A stretch of 64,000 bases of DNA from Zygnema cylindricum (GCA_037447655.1 JBBHKE010002900.1:1-64000), one strand, 5' to 3'; positions 23,420 to 34,357 are shown, counted from the first letter of the stretch. The notes: generated by a model not told the origin, from the sequence alone. Numbers and translations: made by a program.

Positions 23420-24376
23420 TGGGAAAATCTTCTCTGTATTTCACCAAAAAAATTGAATATGCATCACCAACTCAGAGTGACTTTTCACTCACGAATAGTG
23501 ACTTGCCTCCACGAGAACCATCTCCTCTACGAGAAACAAAACTTGTTAAGGTAAAAAGAATTGCAGACCCTCGTCTACCTCAAACTGAACTTGAATCTTA
23601 AGCAAAATTACACGTATTAAGGAGAACGACTCAACCCTCTATACTAGCGACCTAACTTCCAAGTGGAGTTAAGCGAAGGGCAAGACTTAAGGGAGCAAAT
23701 GTCACGTTTGCTTTCTCATAACACACAGAAAACTTCTAACAATAACATAAGTTTTTTTATGTCTTGATAGAGAGCATTGGGTGAAAGCAGCTATTGAAAA
23801 AATGAAGTCTATCATCGAGGCCTAAACGTAAGATCGGGTGTAGCTTCTTTCGAATAAATGCTATTATAAGTAAATGGGTTTTTAAATTAAATTCAAATCC
23901 AAATAACACTATAGAAGGGTATAAAGCTAGGTTACTAACTAAAGGATATAATCAAAAGAAGAAGATAGACTATAAGGAGAATTTTCCATCTGTTGTAAGG
24001 TTTCCAACTGTCTTCATCTTATTTACACTAGCTCTCATGAAAGACTTTGACATTTTCAACATCAATATAAATATTACCTATTTGCATGGTGATCTAGAAA
24101 AAGTCATTTATATACAGCAACCAGAGAGGTTTGAGGAAGTAAGAAAAGAAAATCTTGTGGGCAAACTTTTTAAAACTTTGTATGGCCTAAAACAGGCTTC
24201 GAGGCAGTGGAACCAAAAGTTAAATGAGTTGTTGACAACATTACGATTTTTATTAAAATTAACTCTGGCTATTCAGTAAGTGTAATGTGAATGTGTGGCT
24301 ATTCAGTAAATGTAATGTGTGGTGATAATTTTGAAGAGGTGATAATTTTTCCTGTATATGTTGATGATCTACTAAT
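23420..24376 (+). pseudogene. Copia reverse transcriptase, N-terminal half
   Basis: After a linker region (23419-23601), RT motifs appear: KWVFKLNSNPNN, YKARLLTKGYNQ (about 23920-23955), then at 24037-24279 DFDIFNININITYLHGDL and LYGLKQASRQWNQ, ending with VYVDDLLMW at about 24356-24380. The first catalytic aspartate motif (usually QxDVxxAFLHG) reads FNININITYLHG, so the aspartate is lost. Near 24270-24320 a GGCTATTCAGTAARTGTAAT segment is duplicated. The catalytic YVDD is the last thing before the pogo insertion. Confidence 0.75.
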
Positions 24377-24974
24377 GTGGGATCTAAAATGGCGAGGGGT
24401 GGAACCGATTTACCACGTTTGGAGCTTTTCGTGGAAGAAACTTCGAGCGGAGATGAAAACACCATGGGGGGAGATTTAGGGAGTCACCCTACAGCTGTTA
24501 ACCCGCCGCAGTGCATTCGGAAAAAACAACATGTTACAACCAAAAATGATCGTTTGCGAATAATCATGTAAATGATCGCTATGGAGCGGGCGAACGGATA
24601 CCCAAACCTCATCCCTAGAATTATTCGAAAGTTTCCCGAACAGTTTTCAGGAAGCTATTCATGCAGTAGGTTTCCAAAAACTCTTATCTTTTTTACCTCA
24701 ACAATTCACCTCTCCTCCAATCTCGCTCCCTCCTTCATTATCACTCTTTTATGTTTATCTCTCGTCTATTACCCTTTTTTCTATGGTTGTTATTTATTGG
24801 TAGTTAAACGTTTAGTTTTTGTTGTTGAGTTGGTGAAGAAATTGCCCAACTAGTAAATTTTTTTTCACGCCTAACCTTCCGAACCCATTCTTGGTATATT
24901 TTTGTATGATTGCTGGTCATTATGATGGTTAACCAAAATAATCTAATCATAATATTTTTTTGTTTAATCATAAA

Positions 24975-25417
24975 ACGATGGTTTAGCGACAACAAAGTGT
25001 CGTCGTTGAATCGGCGATGAAATTTTGTCGAAGCCAAATCAACAACGAAAAATTGTCATCGCTGAATATTTGACGACGGTTTATCATCAATTATTCAGCA
25101 ACAACATGATGTCGTTGTTAAATCGACGATAACATATTGTCGAAGGCGAACTATCAACGAAAAATTGTCATCGCTAAATATTTGACGACGGTTTGTCATC
25201 AATTATTTAACGACGATATAATGTCGTCGCTGAATCGGCGATGCCGTATTGTCGAAATCGAACCAGCGATGACCAATTGTCATCGTTGGATATCGAACGA
25301 CAATATGTCATCCACTTTTCAGCGATATCATAATGTCGTCGCTCAATTAGCGCTGACATATTGTCGAAGCCGAACGAACGTCGACAAATTCTCGTCGCTA
25401 AGCCGGCACAAACATAC
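24975..25417. repeat. 112-bp tandem array with CGACGA motifs
   Basis: Units start with GTCGTYGYT at 24999, 25111, 25223 and 25335: the period is exactly 112 bp three times, with a partial unit on each side. Each unit holds several TGTCRTCGCT/ACGACRAT motifs in both orientations, giving internal hairpins. Identity between units is about 75-85%. Such motifs resemble the subterminal repeats of plant CACTA-type transposons (family knowledge), but no CACTA end was seen. Confidence 0.85.
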
Positions 25418-25539
25418 AAACACACATTTTTTCATATTTTTTCTTCATGTTACTTACTAATAATATTTTTTATATGTTGATTTTTTTTTTCTTTCCATTT
25501 ACAGAGTATCAAAAAAAAAAAGATGGTGGGTCGAAAGGG

Positions 25540-27190
25540 TGGGCTATAGTAAGAGACATAAAAGATACGACTAAAACGTTGTCTACGTTTGGCTTCAGTA
25601 AATGATATCTGGCGATAATGAAAACATTACTTGGTGGGGGAAAGAAAGAGATGGCATGTCTTTTGTTTACCAATAATTACTCCAAGATTTTCATCGATTT
25701 AAAAAGGCGGGTATGAAACTTTTTATAACAATTGTACAATAGATGGCGTACGACATCATTATACGTTTGAAAGAAGAGCATGCGACAGAGTTTTTTGACG
25801 AATTCGGACATGAAAGAGCTACAAGAATTACAAAAAGGTGGATCCAAAGGTTTCATGAGAAACACAACATCGTCATCTATGCCTAAAAGGGCAAATTACA
25901 ATGTAGTCCGAAAAAAGATGAACACAATGAGAAAATCATGGTCTATCACTAGGGTGTTTTAAAATGAGGTTTTTTTTCGGGTAAGACTTATACTTTAATG
26001 CCATCTATGTTATTGTATATTTGTTTTTTCTTAATCAACTATGTTTCATTCTCGTGTCTTCATTGCATGAACTAGGTGAGTTTGACGATGATTAAGTGGA
26101 GAATATGGATGAGACCTTTTTGATATTAAATTTGGACAATGGGAAGATATTAGGCTTCGTGGCGATAAAGTCGTAAGTATGCCGACGTTGCGGGTGGAGG
26201 CGAATCCATGACTTTGATGGTGCATCTCACCGGAGGGGTGAATGCACGGATTGAATCACCCATGCTTATTCTCACAAACCGTAATAGAAGTTACTCGATT
26301 CGCAATCTTTCTGACGATATTCCACGTATTAATCCTCTTGTTTGTTTCTTTTTTTCTTGAATTGTTTGTTTTTTTCCCTCTCCCTCTCTTTTCCCCTCTC
26401 CGTATCTTCAACCAACTCTGTTTCTTCCACCTCCTCTCTCCCCCCTTCTCTCACCACTCTCTCCTCTTTTTTCTCTCGCCCCTTCTCTTTTTTTCTTATC
26501 TCTTTTTCACCCTATCATATTTTTCTTTTCATTCTCTCTCTCCCTCTCCACTTCATCTCCATTTCCTCTCTCCGCCTCGCTTCTTTTCTTTTTTGTCTAT
26601 TTTTTTCCCCTCATCTTTTTCATCTCTCTTTTTTTTTTTTCTATCATTCATATTTTTATTTTAATGCATTTTTTCCATTTAATGTATAACATATGTGTGT
26701 TATCACACCGATCCAAAGAGATGGAATGACAAGAGAGTCTTCCCCCAATGGGTTAAGGACTAGAGGTTGTATCAAGCAAATCCATACGGTCGAGAGAAAA
26801 TAGTGTTCCTCGATAATTGCGGCGGAAATAATATGTTCGAGGAGCTAAACCACGTTTTGGTTTCTAAAAATGCTATTTTACACTTTTTCCCACCGTGTGC
26901 TACTCACTTAGTGCAGCCAACGCATTCTTTCGTAAAATCAAAAATAAAAGAGGTTTCGAGTATGAAGTGGGAAAGTTGAAAAATGTTTTGGGTTCGGAAT
27001 GAACAGTGGTCACAATCCTCAAATCAAAGTTGGTCCGAAAAGCTATTTGGACCGAAAAAAAAGGTTTTTTTTTGAATTGGCTAGAGACTCCATCCGAGAA
27101 GTTAACTCCATAAAAGACAAGGATGGGATGGGATATGTGAGAAAAGCTATGATACAATCTGGGTTGTCATTGAATGATGAGAGATAGGAG
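25540..27190 (+). pseudogene. Pogo/CENP-B-like transposase (DDE_1), decayed
   Basis: A helix-turn-helix region reads EFFDEFGHERATRITKRWIQ (about 25786-25845) in CENP-B/Tc5 style. The catalytic domain starts with NMDETFLILNLDNGKILGF (first D at 26108). After a simple-sequence insertion it continues with KIVFLDNCGGNN (second D at 26812) and FFPPCATHLVQPTHSFVKS. In the family the third acidic residue lies in LLQPLD; here that position is histidine (CAT at 26933). A further tail, partly in frame, runs to about 27190. Stops and frameshifts are frequent. The enzyme would cut and paste DNA at TA sites in the nucleus; this copy is dead. Confidence 0.7.
26340..26690. repeat. Pyrimidine-rich simple sequence splitting the pogo transposase
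   Basis: Almost pure C/T on the plus strand for about 300 bp, irregular (CTCT, CCCTCT, T runs). It separates the first and second catalytic segments of the transposase. Its 140- and 115-codon Phe/Leu/Ser frames are artefacts of composition. Confidence 0.9.
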
Positions 27191-27199
27191 GAGGGAATC

Positions 27200-27965
27200 G
27201 TTATACATCAGTTGCGATGTATCATCGAGAAACACCGAAAAACCTTTTCGATGGCGAAGAAGTGCCATTTTTTTTGGCAAGGGCACGGGAATCTTACGGA
27301 AATTCTCAAGACGCCAACGTTAGTACTCAACAAGACAAGGTTACGGACCAACAATTCATAGACGGGGACGAATATTAAGCCTTTCCTAATGCGTAAGCAT
27401 TCTCCATGTATGTTTTTTTAATAGACTCTAGAGCGTAGGAGTGACATACTTTTGTAGTTTTTGTTGCTATGGCTTGTCTTACCTATTTTTAAAATGTAAA
27501 AAGTGTAAAGATTTTGAAGTAACGGTTTACCATACAGTATTCAAGGGGTAATACGTCGTATAGTATTTCTTTTACTATAATGTCATTGTTTTTGCAATTT
27601 ATTTTTAATTTCATTCTGAAACAGGTATGCCGAAACGATGTATAATACAACCAATTTACCAAACACGATATTATTTTTGCAATATATCAGTATGTGTAAG
27701 AGAAATGGTTCGTCATGCTCAACGTGTTACCGTGTGTTTGTCATTCACCCATGGGAACTATGATGTTGTAACAGGTGAACATTTTTTTTGTTTTTTAGCT
27801 TCGATACACACACATGTTGGTTTTTACGTCATTGATATTAGGCGACGAGGCTACCTCATTGCTGCCCGCTGTCGCAGCAGTGAAATACATTATTTTATTG
27901 TAATTTTATCAGCATTGACATTTTCTCATCGCCAATGGGTACTAGGAAAAAAAAGCAACCACTAA
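27200..27965. other. Pogo 3' portion, no recognised gene
   Basis: After the transposase remnant there is about 760 bp without recognisable motif. A 112-codon frame (27627-27965) is open but matches nothing I know. Confidence 0.3.
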
Positions 27966-28846
27966 AGAAAAACATGCTTTCAATTCACAATTTGAAATAA
28001 GGGATTTGGGTGAGACAAAATATATCATTGGAATACAAATAGAAAGAGAAAAAAAAAAAATAATCACGCTAAATAAAAAAGAAACGATAGGGAACATATT
28101 GGGAAAATGTGGATTGGTTGATTCTAAAGGTTATGCGACTCTTATCAAGTATAAGCAGAAACTTAAAGGAGTAGAGCATGAGTTTAGAGTATTCATAGGT
28201 AGAGAACTAAAGACATATGAACAAGAACTTATGTCTTAAGTCCCCTACCGACAAATAGTACGGAGTGATTATTTTATGAATTCTACTAGGCCCGACGAGT
28301 CCCCTACCGACAAATAGTACGGAGTGATTATTTTATGAATTCTACTAGGCCCGATATAGCTACAGCTATTGGTGCATTGCGCAAAAATCTGCAAAATCCA
28401 TGAAAGAGAGACAATGAGGCAACAAAAAAGGTCTTAAGATATTTTATTGTGACAAAAAATCTTTGGGTCACCTATGAGCGGGACAAGGCTACCAATAATA
28501 ATAGCAGTGATGCTAGCTATATTGATGTGACTAGTGAAGTCTACAACTATGTATGTTATTCATATTAGAATTGGAGTTTATATTTGAGTAGTAAATTGCA
28601 AAACGTCACGGCTCTATCCACTATGGAGGCAAAATACATGGTTGCAAGTGCAGCTTTGAAAGTGTCATGCCGGGAACGTATCGACTACTTCGACGCTTGA
28701 TTTTCTACACGCACATTTGGTTAGTATCGTGTATGTTATTCATATTAGAATTAGAGTAAATATTTGAGTAGTAAATTGCAAAACGTCACAGCTCTATCCA
28801 CTATGGAGGCAAAATACATGGTTGCAAATGCAACTTTGAAAGTGTC
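27966..28846 (+). pseudogene. Copia RT C-terminus and RNase H, left half
   Basis: Reads FEIRDLGETKYIIGIQIERE (about 27990-28050), then STRPDIATAIGALRKNLQNP near 28345-28400, then RNase H ALSTMEAKYMVA (about 28790-28830). The RNase H breaks off after KVSC, where element B begins, and continues at about 43985. A 59-bp and a 180-bp tandem duplication lie within. Confidence 0.75.
28241..28353. repeat. 59-bp tandem duplication in copia RT
   Basis: The unit beginning TCCCCTACCGACAAATAG at 28241 is repeated at 28300, identical over about 54 bases. Confidence 0.95.
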
Positions 28847-28911
28847 ATGCCGAAACGTATCGTCTGTTTCGACGCATGATTTTCCACACGCACGTTTGGT
28901 TAATATCGTAG
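28552..28911. repeat. 180-bp tandem duplication spanning the copia/B junction
   Basis: The unit starting TATGTTATTCATATTAGAATT at 28552 recurs at 28732. It includes copia RNase H and about 64 bp of element B's LTR, so the duplication happened after element B arrived. The copies differ at several sites, so it is not an assembly echo. Confidence 0.9.
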
Positions 28912-29073
28912 GATATCTCCAGTTGTTTAAATTAGACGTGTGCGCGATTCGCGTACGTGTCGAAATGAATAGATACTAATTTAGTACGTTTGTTTATTTT
29001 ATTTATTGGTACGCAATTAGAATGACGTCCACGAATATCGTTTGGAAGTCGTATGAAAAGAGGTGGACGAACG

Positions 29074-30040
29074 TGTAACAGTAAAAGCAGATCGAACTTG
29101 TTTGTAAAGGGGTATTTAGGTGTTATGAATATAGAGTACTAAATTTGGTGGACGTCCGCGAAAGAATCGCGCGATTTAGAGTCCTATTTCAAAAGATATA
29201 GCGATGGGTGTATTTAGGTGACAGCTAGGGGTCAAAATAATAGGTGGGTAACATTGAAACGGGTTAAGGGTCAAAGTAGACGCGGAATTTAAGGCGTACG
29301 TCTATATAAAGTACTAATATTGGTTTGGTACCTATTATGGTTCGTTTCGTACGATTTTTAGTACGAAACGTCATAATTCAAATTTGTAAGTTTCGTAGGT
29401 AGTTTCGCAAGTTAAATTCGCGACGCACGATCGTGCGAAGTCGCGTTTCGATTTGCGTGCACTTTTGCACGTAAATGCTACGTAGTAAAACGTAGTGTTT
29501 GATTGGTTAGAAAATGCTACGTAGTTAGTGGGAGATTTCGCACGCTTTTGCATTGGTCAGTCTGAGTCTTTGCTGATCAATGATTGGCCCAGGTAAAAGC
29601 CTGTTAAAACGGAGCGTTGACTTTGGCCTGGCAAGTCCAGGGCGATGATGGATAAATAGTGAAGTGTAAGAGGAGAGTAGACATCTTTTCCTTTGGAAAA
29701 GTTTGTGGAAATTCCGGCTGATCTTGGTCCTGAGCGATTAATACCAAATTGGAGAAAAGGCATTTTGCATTGAAATCTCTTACTAACTAAATAGTGTTTT
29801 AGTAGTTAAGAGATAGAATTATTAAGAGTGGAGAGTAGAGGAAACACTTTAATATGAAGGGTTGAGCCACGAGGGCAAGAGACCAAGCTAATGTTATGTG
29901 GACAGAAGCTTCTTCTAATTTAAAGTTTATCCTTATGTGAGTGTTTTCCAATGTGGATGTGTATTTTCCAATGTGTGGAATGTGTGGTTCAAATTGCTTA
30001 AAGTAATGGGATTTTCAGAGAGGTAGGAAATCCTGTTACA
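29074..30040 (+). repeat. Chromovirus 5' LTR (967 bp)
   Basis: TGTAACAG...CTGTTACA. A TATA box (TATATAAA, 29303-29310) is followed by three perfect stem-loops: 29343-29370 (10-bp arms), 29419-29445 (12-bp palindrome inside a 6-bp outer arm) and about 29455-29472 (CGTGCA/TGCACG). CTACGTAG occurs twice just after. Transcription should start shortly after the TATA box, so the hairpins would lie in the RNA leader and R region. Confidence 0.95.
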
Positions 30041-30822
30041 TATGGTATCGGAGCTTTGGTTACAAACCAGGGAGAAGTTTGCTCACCCGAAAATCGATTG
30101 CCTTGACCGGTGAGGGTGCTCTGACCTGTGTGTCAGTGGAACCACAATGTGAAGTGGTAGGGGATTGGAGGGAAACTAAGTGACCACACTGCCAGCGGCC
30201 GCTGGTTAGATGTGGGGCGTGCTTAGGTCCTAAGGACTAAGGCGGGGTGGGCAGTGTAGCCACCGCTGAAGCTCACTCCGATTACCTAGAGGCCAAACAA
30301 ACTTGCCTTCTCCTAGCAATGATTCATGTGTAGAGGGAGGGCTTGAAGCCATGAAGGGTGAGGATGTGAGGATTATAGAACAAAAGATCCTGATGTAGTG
30401 GGAAATGGGGAATTTGCTGATGGTGGAGGAGGAAAGTGAAGTACTTTACTTCTTCAAGAGCAAAGGAGTCCAGAAATGACTAAAAACTTTTCAAACCCTA
30501 AATTGTTACCTTTGATTGATTTCAATTTTGCTGTTGCAAAATTTATGGTTAAATCTTACCTTTGAGAGCTTTCAATTTTTGCTATTGCAAAATTGGTGGG
30601 GAAATTCTTACATTTCTGTTTCAATGTTGGGAAATTGAAAATTTGAATTTGTACTAACTTATTGTCAATGTCTTTTTAATTTCTCAGATCTTGATCTTTT
30701 CAAAGGATTTGTTAAGGAGAAGAAGTTTTGGATTGGAGCAATCTAAGGACTTCAAATCTGCAGCAATTTTTTTTGGGAAATTATACTCTATCTTTCTTTT
30801 TGCTTGATTTAATTGTGTGATA
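30041..30822 (+). other. Chromovirus untranslated leader
   Basis: About 780 bp between the LTR and the gag ATG, without a long open frame. Packaging signals would be expected here (family knowledge), but none can be recognised by eye. Confidence 0.6.
30043..30060 (+). other. Primer binding site, initiator tRNA-Met
   Basis: TGGTATCGGAGC begins two bases after the LTR. It is complementary to the 3' end of plant initiator tRNA-Met (usual form TGGTATCAGAGC) with one difference. It primes minus-strand DNA synthesis. Confidence 0.85.
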
Positions 30823-32067
30823 ATGGCAAATTCTGCATGGAAACGTGAAATGGAGAATGCTTTGAATGTGTTGAAGAAGCGAACTGTGAAATTGGTTAAA
30901 AGATTTAATAATCATGCTACCGCTGTGGATGAAACCATTTCCGAATTGAAAAGTGAATTGAAAGTTGTTAAAGAAAATGGAAATGTTTCAAATGAGAAAT
31001 TAGATGAACTTATTAGCTTAATTCAGACCAACAATGATATGAATGACCAAAAGGGTGAGAGTAGTAAAAGAAATGCTAGTTTTAGGGAGGATGATCATGA
31101 TAGACCTAAGAAGATAAGAGATTTTAAATTGTCTATTAGAGAGGCACCATCGTTTGATGGTAAGAGGATCGATGAGTTGGATGCTTGGATTTTTTATATG
31201 GAGTATTATTTGGAGTCTAGAAATTGCGATCGTGATGATTACACTTCTTTTGCAGTTAGCTGTCTGAAAGGCGATGCTCAAATTTGGTATTATACTCAGA
31301 GAAGGTCTAAATTGATTCCTGATAATGCTGATTGGGAAACTTTTAAAACCGCGATCAAATCGCGTTTCTTGTCTGTCACTTTTAAATCCAGAATGGAAGA
31401 AAAGTGGTTGAATTGTAAGCAGACTGGATCTGTGAAGGATTATATCGTAGAATTTGACTTATCTAGTATTCATGTCATAGGTTTGACGGATGAAATGGCT
31501 AAATTGCATTTCTTGAACTATTTGAATCCTATACTGAAATCAGAGCTAAAACATCAAAATTTTAATAATTTGAAGGAATTACAAGATAAGTCATTGGAAT
31601 TAGAGGATCAGTTGGGGTATAATCGGGAAACTCGATCATTAAATGGTAATTTAAATGAAGTATCACAGTGGGATGATGAGGAATTTGTTGAAGAGGGTCT
31701 GAATGCCGGTCTGGTGAATAGGCAAAATATCTTCAGGGGAAATCAAAAGGGTGAACATAGTGTTAATGCAGGAAATAAATTTAACAATAGAGGGGGGTAC
31801 ATTAAAAGTCCTAAACCAAACATTAATGCCCAGAAGTCTAACCTTACCATCCCCACATGCACTATTTGTCAGAAAAAGGGTCATAGAGCATTTGAGTGTG
31901 CACAACTGAAAAAGATTAACTGTTATAACTGTGGAGAGGAGGGACATTTTAGTAGAGAGTGCATAAAACCCAAAAAGAAAGTCATTTGTTTCAAATGTGG
32001 AGGTCCAGATCATTACGCTAAAGATTGTACAGATAAAGGTTCTCTAAAAAAAAGCCGAAGTAAATGA
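30823..32067 (+). CDS. gag: Chromovirus Gag with three zinc knuckles
   Basis: Gag forms the particle that packages the element RNA in the cytoplasm. ATG at 30823 (MANSAWKREME) is the first ATG of the open frame; 414 codons. Residues 1-75 are likely coiled coil. About 105-290 is the retrotransposon gag domain (FDGKRIDELDAWIFYMEYYL, WETFKTAIKSRF, VKDYIVEFDLSS). Three CCHC knuckles follow at residues about 346, 367 and 389 (CTICQKKGHRAFEC, CYNCGEEGHFSREC, CFKCGGPDHYAKDC); one is more usual in plant gypsy Gag. The frame ends at TGA 32065. Just before it, an A8 run (32046-32053) marks where the downstream reading continues in the +1 frame, so the end is probably an indel rather than the natural terminus. 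Confidence 0.9.
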   Translation: MANSAWKREMENALNVLKKRTVKLVKRFNNHATAVDETISELKSELKVVKENGNVSNEKLDELISLIQTNNDMNDQKGESSKRNASFREDDHDRPKKIRDFKLSIREAPSFDGKRIDELDAWIFYMEYYLESRNCDRDDYTSFAVSCLKGDAQIWYYTQRRSKLIPDNADWETFKTAIKSRFLSVTFKSRMEEKWLNCKQTGSVKDYIVEFDLSSIHVIGLTDEMAKLHFLNYLNPILKSELKHQNFNNLKELQDKSLELEDQLGYNRETRSLNGNLNEVSQWDDEEFVEEGLNAGLVNRQNIFRGNQKGEHSVNAGNKFNNRGGYIKSPKPNINAQKSNLTIPTCTICQKKGHRAFECAQLKKINCYNCGEEGHFSRECIKPKKKVICFKCGGPDHYAKDCTDKGSLKKSRSK

Positions 32068-32154
32068 AGGTCTCCAAGAGGATATTTCATTATACCTAGC
32101 TGAGCAAGAAGCCCAAGAAGTGGGAAACGGAAAGGACTAACTGAAAGTCCTCAG
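32068..32154 (+). other. Gag-protease linker, frame-broken
   Basis: The +1 frame after the A8 run reads an acidic segment (for example EGLQEDISLYLAEQEAQEVG) before a TAA near 32138; the protease frame then takes over. Two opposite shifts within 100 bp suggest compensating small indels rather than programmed frameshifting. Confidence 0.5.
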
Positions 32155-32559
32155 TTGAGTCAACCGGATCCAGAAGTTAAAGAGTTAACTTTGGAGGGCA
32201 AATTAATGAATGGAAAAGTTAGAATAGCTGAATTTATTATGATTCTCACTACACTGCATAGTTTAAAGAATCCTTCTGATGAAATTCTCAACAACAGACC
32301 TATGTTAGGACAGTTAAGTAATGATGACACCAGACACAGTTTGATTAGATTCGAGTCATTAGTGGAAGGAAAGCCGTTGAAAGTAATGGTTGATTCAGGT
32401 GCCACACATAATTTTATTTCACATAAGTTTGTAGAGAAAAACAAATTTCCTACTGTCATAAGGGAAAAGCCTTTACATGTTCAAGTGGCAAATGGTAATA
32501 AGTCCACATTAGACTTACAAACTGACACAATTGAAGTGGAATTCAGGGTCATAAAATGA
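32155..32559 (+). pseudogene. Chromovirus aspartic protease, frameshifted
   Basis: The protease cleaves the Gag-Pol polyprotein. The catalytic motif MVDSGATHNFISH is intact (Asp codon at 32392-32394). No ATG begins this frame, as expected for a domain inside a polyprotein. The frame ends at TGA 32557; the C-terminal part of the domain (32556-32780, with NLGSEELILRKPWLTEHNPQ) continues in another frame, and RT follows in the original frame from about 32752. A one-base loss near the A4 at 32552 and a compensating change near 32750 would explain this. Confidence 0.8.
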
Positions 32560-32751
32560 AAGTTGTGTGTGAAATAATGAATTTAGGAAGTGAGGAACTA
32601 ATTTTGAGAAAGCCTTGGTTAACAGAACATAATCCTCAAATTAATTGGGAAATTAACACCTTAAAAGTGAAGTGTGAAAACGGTTGGAAGGTTTTGCAAA
32701 CATTATCTCCTAAGAAATTGCACATGAATCATATAAATAACATAACCAGAT

Positions 32752-34347
32752 TTGGGAGTGGAAGGTTTGATATCTGCTAAACAATTTAAAATGCACTTAA
32801 AAGATAAAACAAATCATGCTTTCTTGTTATTAGTAACTAAGGCAGTTACTGATGAAAGAGGGGGAGAAAACACTAACATTGATGTCATTCCTAAATCAGA
32901 CACCACTAAAACTTTTGAAAAACTAAAATATGATATTGTAACTGACATTAATACATCTGATGTTGCTGTTAAAGATTTGATTTTTGAATTTCAAGATGTT
33001 TTTCCTAATGATTTACCCTCAGGGAGGCCACCTTCCCGAGATGTGGAACACGTTATTAACCTTGAACCTGGTTGCAACCCTCCTGTCACAGGAATTTATA
33101 AGCACAGTTTCTTTGAGCAAGAGGAGTTAAAGAAACAGATCAAAGAACTGTTAGAGAAAGGACAAATTCAGCCCAGCAAATCACCGTATGGAGCACCAGT
33201 TTTCTTTGTCAAAAAGAAGGACGGAACGTTGAGAATGTGTGTCGATTATCGTAGTCTGAACAAGATTACGGTGAAGGATAAGTATCCGTTACCTTTAATT
33301 TCTGATTTGATAGATCGTTTAAAAGGTGCTAAAGTATTTTCGTTGATTGACCTGCGTAGTGGCTTTAATCAGGTGCCAATCAGAACTAAGGATGTTGATA
33401 AAAATGCTTTCAACACTAGCGTAGGTAATTTTGAATGGATAGTAATGCCATTCGGCTTAACGAATGCACCGCCTACTTACCAAAGATTAATGAACCAAGC
33501 TTTTTCTGATTACATAGATGAGTTTGTTCAGGTGTTTATTGATGATATTCTAATTTACACTGAATCTAGAGAACAACATGTAATTCATATAAGAAAAGTG
33601 TTAGAAAGGTTAAAAGAAAGAAAATTATACGGAAAATTGTCAAAATCCAGCTTTCTTAAAAGTGAACAATTATTTTTGGGACATATAGTTAGTGGGGAAG
33701 GTGTTAAAACAGATCCATCCAAAATCACTCTAATCCAAAATTGGAAGCAACCTACTAATGTCACGGAAGTTAGATCATTTTTGGGATTGGCCACTTACTA
33801 CAGGAAATTTATAAAGAATTTCAGTATGATCGCTGCACCTTTGACGGATTTACTTCGGGAAAAGAAGACGTTTGCGTGGGGAGCTGATCAAGAGAGAGCA
33901 TTCGAGAAACTAAAAGGGAAGTTGACCTCTGCTCCTACACTGGTGTATCTTGACCCTGCTGGAGAATTTGAAGTTCTGATCACTACAGATGCATCTGACA
34001 AAGGTCTAGGTGCAGTCATAAGTCAAAAAGTCGACAAACACTTTCATCCTATTGCTTTTGAGTCCAGAAAATTCAATGATACTGAAAAGAACTATACAGC
34101 ACAAGAAAAAGAATTACTTGCAATTGTACATGCATTGGTGAAATGGCGATGTTATTTGCATAATAAAGAATTTACAGTTCACTGTGATAATAAAGCACTT
34201 TCTTATTTGCAGAGATTAAGTGATGCACAGATTATGACTGGCAAACAGGTTAGGTGGATGCAAAAATTAGCATATTTCAAATTTAATGTCAAACATATTC
34301 CTGGGAAGACAAATGTAGTTGCAAATCCTTTAAGTAGATGTTTTTGA
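32752..34347 (+). pseudogene. pol: Chromovirus reverse transcriptase and RNase H
   Basis: It converts element RNA to DNA inside the particle. RT motifs are intact: SLIDLRSGFNQV (first catalytic Asp 33349), MPFGLTNAPPTYQRLMNQ, and QVFIDDILIYT (catalytic DD 33541-33546). The connection TYYRKFIKNFS and RNase H ITTDASDKGLGAVIS (Asp 33988), YTAQEKELLAIVHAL and VHCDNKALSYL follow. The domain ends HIPGKTNVVANPLSR. The listed start is TTG, because this is an internal polyprotein segment. Enzymatically it looks complete, but it is cut off on both sides by frame breaks; at the 3' side a T5 run (34341-34345) precedes a TGA. Confidence 0.9.
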
Positions 34348-34357
34348 AATAAGTGTT

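Larger units (their letters stand above)
24377..27965 (+). mobile_element. Pogo-like DNA transposon inserted in copia RT
   Basis: The copia RT is uninterrupted up to VYVDDLLM and resumes at about 27966 (KHAFNSQFEIRDLGETKYI), so the intervening 3.6 kb is an insertion. It carries pogo/CENP-B-like transposase pieces, a 112-bp tandem array and a pyrimidine-rich block. Terminal inverted repeats and the TA duplication could not be identified. The part before the array (24377-24950) has short unrecognised frames. Confidence 0.6.
21960..28846 (+). mobile_element. Base copia element, left part (nested target)
   Basis: In order along the plus strand: GAG pre-integrase and integrase remnants, an RT N-terminal half, RT VYVDDLLMW, then after a pogo insertion the RT C-terminal part, and RNase H. 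The RNase H resumes at about 43985-44275 beyond element B. Gag and the 5' LTR were not found. All parts carry stops. This is the oldest layer of the nested stack. Confidence 0.7.

Noticed and set aside
26242-26689. Long Phe/Leu/Ser frames in the CT-rich block
   Set aside because: Composition artefact; the same block interrupts a recognisable transposase.
29371-29763. Minus-strand frames of 60 and 68 codons repeated at 36167-36559
   Set aside because: They lie wholly inside the two LTRs of the chromovirus and recur only because the LTRs are identical.
32046-32067. Programmed frameshift between Gag and Pol at the A8 run
   Set aside because: The continuation lies in the +1 frame, soon meets another stop and needs a second opposite shift; compensating indels or read errors fit better.
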